Positions 1-6,099 of a DNA stretch of 10,543 nt are shown one piece after another. A model generated the notes under the pieces. It saw nothing but the letters and a program-made list of their open reading frames with translations, did not search any database and had not been told where the DNA came from. Numbering within the stretch: position 1 is the stretch's first letter; each line of letters opens with the position of its first letter. Made by a program: the position numbers and the translations under genes. The DNA comes from Candidatus Saccharimonadia bacterium (GTDB lineage Bacteria > Patescibacteriota > Saccharimonadia > Saccharimonadales > SZUA-47). The DNA lies in NCBI GenBank assembly GCA_938050265.1, contig CALLJT010000018.1, positions 1 through 10,543 on the forward strand, read 5' to 3'.

Positions 1-1
1 T

Positions 2-682
2 GTATCTCCTGACACACTCACACCACGACCCGAAACAGAAACAATGATTGATGTGCTCTTAGAAGAACTGAGTCAAGAGTCAAAAGTCAAGAGTCAAGAA
101 GGGCTACAGCCAACAAGCACTCAGGATCCAGAAGCTGAGGACCAGACAGGCCTACAGATTGTGGATATCGGCACTGGATCTGGCTGTATTATACTAACCG
201 CAGCTCTTGAACTGCCTCAGTCCTCGACACTCAACCGTACACCCTCATACGTAGGACTCGATATCTCTGAGCCTGCCCTGAAAATAGCTCACCAAAACGC
301 TCAAAAATACGGCGTAGCTATAGATTTTAGACAGTTCGACCTCCTGAGCGACAGCCTAGCCTCGCACATCAATCCTCACGCTTCAATTCTCATCCTCGCC
401 AACCTTCCGTACGTCCCAGATGCGTATGAAATTAACCAATCCGCCACAAAAGAACCACCAATTGCGCTATTCGGGGGCACAGATGGACTCGACTACTATA
501 GAGAGCTTTTTACACAGATCCAACATATCCACGACAGTAACTACTCATCCGCCGTCGTCGTGCTTGTTGAAGCGCTTACACACCAGCATGACCGACTTAC
601 TGCGCTCGCCGCACAGCACGGTTTACAGCATGCGCAGACGACGGGCTTGATCTCAAAGTTCATAGTCGTATCTCATGCGTAA
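2..682 (+). CDS. prmC: PrmC (HemK) release-factor glutamine N5-methyltransferase, 5' end outside window
   Basis: PrmC transfers a methyl group from S-adenosylmethionine to the glutamine of the GGQ motif of peptide-chain release factors RF1 and RF2 in the cytoplasm. The first ATG in this frame is at 44, but the frame is open to the window edge and the codons before that ATG read TPRPETE, the conserved PrmC linker motif, so the true start lies to the left. Next come the SAM-binding loop DIGTGSG (164-184), an acidic ribose-binding strand (GLDIS), the active-site motif NLPY (401-412) and the signature EPPIALFGGTDGLDYYREL near the C-terminus. About 60 residues of the N-terminal helical domain are missing compared with usual PrmC proteins of about 280. 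Two oddities are seen: the catalytic motif is NLPY rather than the usual NPPY, and a stretch of roughly 20-25 polar residues between PRPETE and the SAM loop is partly made of four 7-bp DNA repeats. No terminator is visible after the TAA stop. Family assignment is firm. Confidence 0.93.
   Translation, partial: VSPDTLTPRPETETMIDVLLEELSQESKVKSQEGLQPTSTQDPEAEDQTGLQIVDIGTGSGCIILTAALELPQSSTLNRTPSYVGLDISEPALKIAHQNAQKYGVAIDFRQFDLLSDSLASHINPHASILILANLPYVPDAYEINQSATKEPPIALFGGTDGLDYYRELFTQIQHIHDSNYSSAVVVLVEALTHQHDRLTALAAQHGLQHAQTTGLISKFIVVSHA
71..98. repeat. Heptamer tandem array inside prmC (4 x 7 bp)
   Basis: Four contiguous units read AGTCAAG, AGTCAAA, AGTCAAG, AGTCAAG. They lie within the open reading frame of prmC and encode the polar stretch around QESKVKSQE, between the PRPETE motif and the SAM-binding loop. 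Since 28 is not a multiple of three, gain or loss of one unit would shift the prmC frame. Confidence 0.9.
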
Positions 683-690
683 GAAGTTAC

Positions 691-708
691 GTCAACAATA
701 TTATTGAC
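691..708. promoter_or_regulatory. Near-perfect 18-bp palindrome, candidate operator
   Basis: The sequence GTCAACAATATTATTGAC matches its own reverse complement at 16 of 18 positions (GTCAA-N-AATATT-N-TTGAC). It overlaps the -35 hexamer at 704-709, the classic position for a repressor operator bound by a dimeric helix-turn-helix protein. No such regulator is encoded in the window, so the binding protein is unknown. The palindrome is seen; its role as an operator is inferred. Confidence 0.6.
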
Positions 709-732
709 AAATACGTGTTTTTGTAGTATTAT
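704..732 (+). promoter_or_regulatory. Strong sigma70-type promoter for the tandem secreted-protein genes
   Basis: A perfect -35 box TTGACA (704-709) is followed after exactly 17 bp by a -10 box TATTAT (727-732). Transcription would start near 739, leaving a leader of about 17 nt that carries only the ribosome binding site. It is the best promoter match I found in the window and sits just after the prmC stop, so the two secreted-protein genes are likely transcribed independently of prmC. Confidence 0.8.
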
Positions 733-742
733 ATCCGTACCT

Positions 743-750
743 GAGGGAGG
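743..750 (+). promoter_or_regulatory. Ribosome binding site of the 84-residue secreted protein
   Basis: GAGGGAGG ends 5 nt before the ATG at 756. This spacing decides for 756 over the out-of-frame ATG at 752, which would leave a spacer of only 1 nt. The site is among the strongest Shine-Dalgarno matches in the window. Confidence 0.75.
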
Positions 751-755
751 TATGT

Positions 756-1010
756 ATGAAAAACATTATTCGATCATTGATAGCGTGTGTTCCTGTAAGT
801 CTCGTTGCGGTCAGTATTATCGGCATAACAGTAGTTGCAGAGCCATCTACCGGATCGGTTGAAAAAAACCGCGTACACTTCCCTGTTACAACTGTTGCGG
901 CTTCTGAGATCCAGGATTCAGTTCGCGACGCAGCACTACGCAACGACAGAGGCGTACATCGCCACACATACTCGAACGTTGTCACACAAACCCCGACAAG
1001 CGTACGCTAA
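756..1010 (+). CDS. Small exported protein, truncated paralogue of the downstream metallopeptidase N-terminus
   Basis: This 84-residue product begins with a Sec-type signal sequence: MKN, a basic RSL stretch, then a hydrophobic core to about residue 27, with a likely cleavage after VVA. The mature peptide would be only about 56 residues. It aligns without a gap through its first 60 or so residues with the start of the next gene: shared blocks are MKN..RSLIA, VHFPVTT, ASEIQDSVR and, after a short variable part, NVVTQT. It then stops after a short unrelated tail, whereas the neighbour continues into a catalytic domain. It is separated from the next gene by 24 bp and shares its promoter. It could be a decaying partial duplicate, or a retained peptide carrying the propeptide-like region only; the intact signal sequence, ribosome binding site and strong promoter favour expression. 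I do not recognise a named family. Confidence 0.7.
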   Translation: MKNIIRSLIACVPVSLVAVSIIGITVVAEPSTGSVEKNRVHFPVTTVAASEIQDSVRDAALRNDRGVHRHTYSNVVTQTPTSVR

Positions 1011-1034
1011 ATCGCTTCTAGAGAGACAAATATA

Positions 1035-1925
1035 ATGAAGAATACTTTTCGATCATTGATAGCCTATATTCCTGTATGTCTGCTTGCAGTGGGCATGATA
1101 ACGCTCACCACTGCTGCCGATTCGCCTATGGGAGTTACTGAAAATGGCATTGTGCACTTCCCCGTTACGACTATTGTAGCTTCTGAGATTCAGGATTCAG
1201 TTCGCGGCGCAGCAACAGACACTACTCAGGATACGCACCGTCATACGCAGTCTAACGTCGTCACACAAACCACAAAAACTACTGACGATGATGACCACAA
1301 CCATGTGGCTGACGTGCAAACTGAAACGAATGCCCAGCCAGTTCAACCTTCAGAACCTACCGTAAACACTCCCTACAGCCTGACAAATATAGGTGTTGAT
1401 CAGGACCTTGCGAGTATCGGAATATCTCAAGCATGGCTGTCAGCACGTAGTATCAACGTGATAGCCAGCAACGGCGCTATTCCGAAACGCTGCTTTTCAG
1501 ATGGATCAAGCGGCAATGCGACTGTGCAAGGCCTCGCGATTCGCAGTGTCACCTACAAATCATGCAACAACGGTGAGCAGCCGCTCTACAGCGCATATCA
1601 TGACACCCAGTACTTCTGCAGCGTTGTGTACAACAAGCAATCAAGCAAAAAACATGCAATCCTTGCACACGAACTCGGCCACTGTGTCTACCACGCATAT
1701 GGTGACTATGGTGAGTTCGATATAGAGTACAAAAAGCTTCGTAACGTCTACGAACTCGACCAAACCGGCATACGAGAACTGATCGCAGATGACTACATGA
1801 TATGCCAGTATGGGCTCAACACCAACTGGTCCGGCAATGCCAACTACTACACCCGGTACAACGTTGCGAGCCCCTCAGATGAACAATGTACTGCGTTCAA
1901 CGAACTTGTCGCTGCCTACCTATAA
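1035..1925 (+). CDS. Exported zinc metallopeptidase (HExxH), predicted
   Basis: The 296-residue product has a signal peptide (residues 1-28, likely cleavage after TTAA), a polar, threonine- and aspartate-rich segment of low complexity (about 60-112, including DDDDHNH), and a C-terminal domain with the zincin motif HELGH at 212-216. The histidines would bind zinc and Glu213 would activate water. About 32 residues later comes ELIADD (Glu248, Asp252, Asp253), which could supply the third metal ligand in gluzincin fashion; which residue does so cannot be settled by eye. Six cysteines lie in the mature part (153, 177, 195, 217, 257, 284), consistent with three disulfides in an extracellular enzyme. 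The N-terminal 80 residues match the preceding 84-residue protein and may act as a propeptide. It is probably cotranscribed with that gene; a purine-rich GAGAG precedes the ATG. The substrate is unknown. The gene converges on htrA with a 20-bp gap and no visible terminator. Confidence 0.75.
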   Translation: MKNTFRSLIAYIPVCLLAVGMITLTTAADSPMGVTENGIVHFPVTTIVASEIQDSVRGAATDTTQDTHRHTQSNVVTQTTKTTDDDDHNHVADVQTETNAQPVQPSEPTVNTPYSLTNIGVDQDLASIGISQAWLSARSINVIASNGAIPKRCFSDGSSGNATVQGLAIRSVTYKSCNNGEQPLYSAYHDTQYFCSVVYNKQSSKKHAILAHELGHCVYHAYGDYGEFDIEYKKLRNVYELDQTGIRELIADDYMICQYGLNTNWSGNANYYTRYNVASPSDEQCTAFNELVAAYL

Positions 1926-1945
1926 GTCTCCATATATACATTGAG

Positions 1946-3118
1946 CTACTGCTCTGGTGCCGCTTCAAGCGTCACAGAAACAGTGAGGTCTTCGCCACCA
2001 CGGTTGACAGAAAGCTCAACAACATCACCGACTTTTTTGCGGCCGAGCACGCTCACGACGCTCGTGTCTTCGTCGAGTTTAACTGCATCTATGTGCGTTA
2101 TGATGTCGCCTTCCTGTAGATCTGCATTAGCGGCTGGGCTGTCAGGGAGAATAGACGGTGCACCAACTCTGCCCTCAACGATCAACGCTCCCCTGTCTAC
2201 CGGCAGCTCAAGGTCAAACGCGAGGTCGTCGGTTATCGGAGCATACCGTATGCCCAGGTATGGTCGGATCAACTCGCCTTCTTCTAGTACGATCTCAACC
2301 AGGCCTTTTACGTCGTTGATTGGTATCGAAAAGCTTATATTGTCCGCGCCTGCCGTAGCGACATTCACGCCGATAACTTCGCTCGCACTATTCACTAGTG
2401 GACCGCCAGAGTTACCACCGTTCACTGCTGCGTCAGTCTGGAACAAATTCTGCAGTGGCTCTAAGCTCCCGTTATCATACGCCTCTATATCGCGTCCAAA
2501 GCCCGAGATAATACCGCTCGTAACAGTGTTTTGAAATTGCCCGAGTGCATTACCAATTGCGATCACCCTGTCGCCGACTTCGACTTCAGAAGAATCACCT
2601 AGCGTGACCGGCTGCAGGTCCAGACCGGACGTGTCACGTATCTTCAAAAACGCGATATCCAGAGGGTCGCTATCGTTTGTTTTGCCGACAATTTCTACGC
2701 CCTCTACTTCTTCTCCGTTTGAAAGTGTGACAGTAACCTCTGTCGCATCAGATATCACGTGCCTATTAGTGATAATCAATCCTTCGTCAGTGAGAATAAA
2801 TCCGGTACCTGCAGACTCTGACTCAAACTGCTGACCAAACCCGAAAAAGTCCTGGCCAACTCCGAGGCTTTTCACATTGACTGATACAACACTCGGACCA
2901 ACATCTTTCGCGATCGTGCTTATGAGGTCGCTTTCTCCGTTGATTATCTCTCGTTGTATTGTTGGATTGCTGTCGCTGGATATCGTCGTACTCTGTCTGC
3001 CTGCCTGTGCGCCAAACCAACCGCCAAAAAATCCTGCCGCGATCGCCACCATCAACAGAAAGACCGTACGCATGAGATGACTCGATTCCTGTTTTTCTAC
3101 CTGATTTTTCTGACCCAT
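1946..3118 (-). CDS. htrA: HtrA/DegP-like membrane-anchored serine protease with PDZ domain
   Basis: HtrA proteases degrade or process misfolded proteins outside the cytoplasmic membrane. The 390-residue product has a short cytoplasmic tail, one transmembrane helix (about residues 16-38, with RTVFLLMVAIAAGFFGGWFG), a chymotrypsin-like protease domain and one C-terminal PDZ domain (about 285-385, with RPYLGI, SPAANADLQEGDIITHID). The catalytic triad is visible as His120 in ITNRHV, Asp154 in DPLDIAFLKI and Ser237 in GGNSGGPL. Length and layout match single-PDZ HtrA proteins of Gram-positive and CPR bacteria. I chose the ATG at 3118 because AAAGGGGGAG lies just upstream; a GTG at 3148 also keeps the frame open but falls in a tandem repeat. 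The gene is third in a minus-strand series after the LCP and membrane protein genes, which suggests a shared envelope-stress or envelope-maturation role. Confidence 0.93.
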   Translation of the reverse strand: MGQKNQVEKQESSHLMRTVFLLMVAIAAGFFGGWFGAQAGRQSTTISSDSNPTIQREIINGESDLISTIAKDVGPSVVSVNVKSLGVGQDFFGFGQQFESESAGTGFILTDEGLIITNRHVISDATEVTVTLSNGEEVEGVEIVGKTNDSDPLDIAFLKIRDTSGLDLQPVTLGDSSEVEVGDRVIAIGNALGQFQNTVTSGIISGFGRDIEAYDNGSLEPLQNLFQTDAAVNGGNSGGPLVNSASEVIGVNVATAGADNISFSIPINDVKGLVEIVLEEGELIRPYLGIRYAPITDDLAFDLELPVDRGALIVEGRVGAPSILPDSPAANADLQEGDIITHIDAVKLDEDTSVVSVLGRKKVGDVVELSVNRGGEDLTVSVTLEAAPEQ

Positions 3119-3121
3119 TGC

Positions 3122-3130
3122 TCCCCCTTT
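3122..3130 (-). promoter_or_regulatory. Strong ribosome binding site of htrA
   Basis: On the minus strand AAAGGGGGA lies about 3 to 6 nt before the ATG at 3118. It decides the htrA start against the upstream GTG in the repeat array. The spacing is slightly short but normal for a purine run of this length. Confidence 0.65.
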
Positions 3131-3134
3131 GCTT

Positions 3135-3176
3135 TGCTCACTGCTCACTGCTCACTGCTCACTGCTCACTGCTCAC
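3135..3176. repeat. Heptamer tandem array (6 perfect 7-bp units) between membrane-protein gene and htrA
   Basis: Six identical contiguous units of TGCTCAC (minus strand GTGAGCA) fill most of the 58-bp gap between the TAA stop of the membrane protein gene (3177-3179) and the htrA ribosome binding site. The array abuts the stop codon directly. The perfect identity of the six units suggests recent expansion by slippage. Confidence 0.97.
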
Positions 3177-3950
3177 TTAAATTATAACGCCCTGCCAGTC
3201 GGAAAAAACCAACACGAACAATACGACTGCAACCATAAGCGCGATAAACTGCCGCTGCACACCCTTGCTTAGCTTATCGGTGTGCTGCAAGTAGTACAGC
3301 ACAGCCATGCCGTAGGATACGATCGTGATAATAAGTGCTGGCTGAGCAACAGACTGATAAAACAGTAGCCAATGAGCTGTCAGCCATGTGAGTGCAGCGC
3401 AGAAAAACGCCCAAGTATACGCACTTGCGCGTGCCATCGCCTCATCAAACGCCGACAAGAAGTGCCGAGCACATAGGTAGGTTATCGACCACACGGAAAA
3501 CGTCAGCAGTGTTTCAGACGCGCCACTCCCCTGCAGGAACAACGCAATCAAACTAAACGTCTGCGCAAGAAGCGCTTGGACGCCCACCCAAGCAACACTC
3601 GATCGCGGTTTCACGAACAACAGCCACGCCATGTACAGCACGACAACACCCAGGAGTACTGGACGTTGCTGCGTAGCGTAGGCACTGTGCATAAACGACA
3701 CAGCCGATACACCAACGAGCATGTCAACTGCATTCGCACGTATATTAGCGAACCAGTGCCGCAGTTTGACGGCAAACATCCGCCACTTGCTCAGCAAGAC
3801 GACCGCCAGCGCAAACACCGTAAAATCAAGCACGACAAGTACGTATAGCAATATCGGTAACAGCGCTGTCAGTAAGACGTGGATGAGTGCAGCATTTTTG
3901 CTTTTTGTGCTCGCTGAACCCTGAGCTTTATTTAGGAATGCACGGATCAC
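3177..3950 (-). CDS. Polytopic membrane protein of unknown function
   Basis: I do not recognise this 257-residue product. It is strongly hydrophobic, with roughly eight predicted membrane helices: about 22-53 (one or two), 76-92, 97-113, 118-140, 146-165, 175-199, 203-222 and 233-250. Short basic loops (KWRMFAVKLRHW, KPRSS, KLSKGVQRQ) would face the cytoplasm by the positive-inside rule. No catalytic motif stands out. The start is a GTG 5 nt after the TAG stop of the LCP gene, so translation is probably coupled to it. Context with an LCP ligase-like protein and an HtrA protease suggests a role in cell-envelope assembly, perhaps with a lipid-linked substrate, but that is inference from position only. 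The hydrophobic reading and the tight spacing make the gene itself convincing. Confidence 0.8.
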   Translation of the reverse strand: MIRAFLNKAQGSASTKSKNAALIHVLLTALLPILLYVLVVLDFTVFALAVVLLSKWRMFAVKLRHWFANIRANAVDMLVGVSAVSFMHSAYATQQRPVLLGVVVLYMAWLLFVKPRSSVAWVGVQALLAQTFSLIALFLQGSGASETLLTFSVWSITYLCARHFLSAFDEAMARASAYTWAFFCAALTWLTAHWLLFYQSVAQPALIITIVSYGMAVLYYLQHTDKLSKGVQRQFIALMVAVVLFVLVFSDWQGVII

Positions 3951-3955
3951 GACGG

Positions 3956-5674
3956 CTACTCTACGCTTTCTGTGAGGCCAAGTACTATAACGAAATCTGC
4001 CTCTTCAGCTGTCGGAAACCCAGCAATTGTAGACCGCTCAGAACCAACACCGAGGCGCCGCTCAAGGTAATTTTCCGTGTACTGCACGTCTTCACCACTC
4101 ACTTCGATAAGCCTCGTCGATGGGTAGTCACTCGTTGGCGCGTTTTCTACCCGCACGACATTATAGCCGTATGACTCTAGTTCAACCTGTTTTTCTGTCG
4201 CAAGTCCAGGCGTAGGCGTGCCGTTTAGTATGACGATTCTGGCATTTTCCTTACGGATAAAGCTGTCTTGAATAGTGTTTCGTACAAACCGGCGAATATC
4301 TTGATACTGCTCGTAGCCCTCTATCGGCAACACGACGGACTGACCGTCGGCGATGTCGGTTGTCACCAGAACCGGGTCGTCGGCTAAGCCTACAGAAATG
4401 ATGTTGTTCTGGTTAATTCTACTGCCAATGTCATACAGGCTCCGCAGCTCGTCAACGCCACCGATGTCAGTGCGCACGTTATCGCCGAAGGTATTAAGTA
4501 GACCCACGACCCGTGTTGGGTTCGCAAATGTGCCTGCCTGTAATAGCTCTTGTTGAAGCGCAACGATAATGTCCCTTTGGCGCTCTGTTCTATCGAAATC
4601 ACCACGCGTGCTACCTTTTCTTGAGCGAGCGTACAGAAGCGCTCGTTCGCCATCGAGATTCTGCCAGCCAGCGTCAGCTATCAGCGGATTTCCTCCGAGC
4701 TCCCATGCGACAGACTGATCGTACAGTGCTTCCTCTATGAAAATATCGAGCCCTCCCACCGTGTCGATGGCGTCAACAAACGCCTGGAAGTTCACCATCG
4801 TGTAGTAGTGTATCGGCAACCCAATAACGTCCGTCACCTTCCGCTTAATTGCGGTAAGGCCAGCGTTTTCTGCAACAATGTCACTGGAGTTGCCGCTTGC
4901 ATAACTTGCCTCTTTCGCGTTCGCATAAATCGCGTTTATCTTCGTACCGAACCCGTTCTCGTCTTCTACATATAGGTCTCTTGGGATACTCAAAAGTGCG
5001 GCTTCATTCTGAACAGGATCAATAGACGCGAGCAAAATAGTATCAGTGAGGTCTGGAGCATCGTGCCCTGGACCACCTTTTCCGAGGATGAGCATATTAA
5101 TTCGTCCATCACCTTCACCGTTCAGGAGTGACGGATCGACGTTGCCGCTCAATGCAGCCGCACCTTCGCCGCTGCCATTGAATACGCTACGGCTCTTCAT
5201 GTATGCATATGCGAACACTGATCCGACAGCAAGCACAAACGCCACAGCCACAACTGCGAAGCCGCTTGCAAGCCTCCTGCGGAAGCTTTTTTTCTTTTTG
5301 AAGATACTTGAGCGACCTTTAGGCGCATCGCGAGACGACCGCGTCATCGGTATATCAAACACGGCGTCGTCTGTTGCAGCTTGGGCGTTGTCGTCAGTAG
5401 CTACGGGCAAGTTACGTGCCCAGAAGCCCTCTTTTTGGTTACTCATGGTTTCGATGTTGCGTCGCTCTGCACTTGTCAATGCTCCAGCGGCCCGTGATCG
5501 AACAGATGATTTTCGAGATTTCTTGCGGGTAGCACCCGCTCCAATAGAGCCGGAGTGTACAAAAAACCCATCCACTGAACGCGTACGGGGAGCTTTCGTC
5601 TGTTTGTGAGTGAGTCTGTTTTTCATATAATTATGCGTACCATACAAAGCCGGTAGCCTGGGCCGATCTTTCAT
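3956..5674 (-). CDS. LytR-CpsA-Psr (LCP) family envelope protein with LytR_C domain
   Basis: LCP proteins transfer undecaprenyl-linked glycopolymers to peptidoglycan or another cell-surface acceptor outside the membrane. The 572-residue product has an unusually long, basic cytoplasmic N-terminus (about 1-135), one transmembrane helix (about 137-157) after KKKKSFRRR, an LCP domain (about 191-380) and a C-terminal LytR_C domain (about 477-567). Diagnostic residues include LTDTILLASID, SIPRDLYV (Arg232), NAIYANA, VDAIDTVGG and the late block LLYARSR...DFDRTERQRD, containing arginines that bind the pyrophosphate lipid in the family. The start is uncertain: ATG 5674 has only AGAGAG directly before it, while Met17 and Met77 lack a ribosome binding site altogether. 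I kept 5674 because coding character extends through the basic segment. The gene heads a probable operon with the membrane protein and htrA. Such genes often differ in glycopolymer substrate, which cannot be read here. Confidence 0.92.
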   Translation of the reverse strand: MKDRPRLPALYGTHNYMKNRLTHKQTKAPRTRSVDGFFVHSGSIGAGATRKKSRKSSVRSRAAGALTSAERRNIETMSNQKEGFWARNLPVATDDNAQAATDDAVFDIPMTRSSRDAPKGRSSIFKKKKSFRRRLASGFAVVAVAFVLAVGSVFAYAYMKSRSVFNGSGEGAAALSGNVDPSLLNGEGDGRINMLILGKGGPGHDAPDLTDTILLASIDPVQNEAALLSIPRDLYVEDENGFGTKINAIYANAKEASYASGNSSDIVAENAGLTAIKRKVTDVIGLPIHYYTMVNFQAFVDAIDTVGGLDIFIEEALYDQSVAWELGGNPLIADAGWQNLDGERALLYARSRKGSTRGDFDRTERQRDIIVALQQELLQAGTFANPTRVVGLLNTFGDNVRTDIGGVDELRSLYDIGSRINQNNIISVGLADDPVLVTTDIADGQSVVLPIEGYEQYQDIRRFVRNTIQDSFIRKENARIVILNGTPTPGLATEKQVELESYGYNVVRVENAPTSDYPSTRLIEVSGEDVQYTENYLERRLGVGSERSTIAGFPTAEEADFVIVLGLTESVE

Positions 5675-5714
5675 CTCTCTGTAATTATGGACGTGCGAGA
5701 TACGTCTACCTCAC

Positions 5715-5757
5715 GAATAACCCCAATCCATATCACCTGCTTACGCGCAGGTTATTC
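5715..5757 (-). promoter_or_regulatory. Two mutually exclusive stems in the LCP gene leader
   Basis: GAATAACC (5715-5722) can pair with GGTTATTC (5750-5757), and ACCTGC (5735-5740) can pair with GCAGGT (5747-5752) around a 6-nt loop. The two pairings share bases 5750-5752, so they compete. In the minus-strand leader, 40 to 80 nt before the LCP start, this could act as an attenuator-like switch, but there is no poly-U run to support a terminator. Inverted repeats are seen; regulation is inferred. Confidence 0.35.
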
Positions 5758-5805
5758 ACGTCTCATCAATCAGCATATTTCAGCTGAGGGAGCTACATTA
5801 CACGA

Positions 5806-5887
5806 CACATGTGTTTGATGCGCTCCACTGCAGTTCATTATATACGGCTTCGCGCACTCTTTCAAACTGGTTGTGACAACACATGTG
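5806..5887. promoter_or_regulatory. Two CACATGTG palindromes 74 bp apart
   Basis: The 8-bp palindrome CACATGTG occurs at 5806-5813 (within the 10-bp palindrome ACACATGTGT, 5805-5814) and again at 5880-5887, each preceded by A. The centre-to-centre distance of 74 bp is close to seven helical turns. They could be paired operators for the divergent genes; no bound protein is known. Confidence 0.3.
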
Positions 5888-5937
5888 GCGCACACAGTAT
5901 CCATAAAATACATTTCACACCGCACAAGGGGCGCACC

Positions 5938-5953
5938 GCTCAAGAACCGGGCC
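5938..5953 (+). repeat. Left 16-bp direct repeat flanking the long hairpin
   Basis: GCTCAAGAACCGGGCC here recurs with one mismatch (A for G) at 6065-6080. The pair brackets the inverted repeat at 5952-6061, overlapping it by two bases on the left and separated from it by three bases on the right. Confidence 0.8.
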
Positions 5954-6061
5954 CACACTCACTTTTTCCTCAAGAGTAGTATAAGCGTAGTGCAACCAGA
6001 GGCGACCCTCCTAGGGGCGACTCTGCTTGTAACGCTACTCGGAGGGAAAAGTGAGTGTGGG
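5952..6061. ncRNA. 110-nt long hairpin, unassigned structured element or small mobile remnant
   Basis: The ends form a perfect 15-bp inverted repeat: CCCACACTCACTTTT (5952-5966) and its complement (6047-6061). Pairing continues inward almost without break: 5967-5971 with 6042-6046, 5974-5979 with 6035-6040, 5986-5988 with 6032-6034, 5991-5995 with 6027-6031, 5997-6001 with 6021-6025, a symmetric GCGA/GCGA internal loop, and 6006-6009 with 6013-6016 around a 3-nt loop. That is about 43 base pairs; the main interruption is a 6-nt bulge TATAAG at 5980-5985. I checked by eye for SRP RNA, 6S RNA, tmRNA and RNase P hallmarks and found none. No poly-U tract follows on either strand. It may be a small RNA, a cruciform protein-binding site, or a non-autonomous element bounded by the flanking direct repeats. 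Strand and product are unknown. Confidence 0.45.
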
Positions 6062-6064
6062 TCA

Positions 6065-6080
6065 GCTCAAGAACCAGGCC
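6065..6080 (+). repeat. Right 16-bp direct repeat flanking the long hairpin
   Basis: GCTCAAGAACCAGGCC matches the left copy at 5938-5953 in 15 of 16 positions. It lies between the hairpin and the lepB promoter region. Confidence 0.8.
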
Positions 6081-6099
6081 ATAACCTCAAGCAATATAA

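Noticed and set aside
44..682. ATG at 44 as the start of the methyltransferase
   Set aside because: The frame is open to the window edge and codons 23-43 read the conserved TPRPETE block, so this ATG is internal.
752..754. ATG at 752 as an alternative start
   Set aside because: It is only 1 nt from the ribosome binding site and is out of frame with the signal-peptide reading.
3119..3148. GTG at 3148 as the htrA start
   Set aside because: It lies in the heptamer array, and the ATG at 3118 has a strong ribosome binding site directly upstream.
5750..5759. DnaA box (TTATTCACG) and hence an origin next to parAB
   Set aside because: A single near match with a mismatch at the last base and no cluster or AT-rich unwinding region is not enough.
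5770..5958. Minus-strand 62-codon open frame upstream of the LCP gene
   Set aside because: Composition is not protein-like, there is no ribosome binding site, and it overlaps structured non-coding DNA.
5980..5985. TATAAG in the hairpin bulge as a promoter -10 box
   Set aside because: No -35 element at suitable distance; it is better explained as the unpaired bulge of the hairpin.
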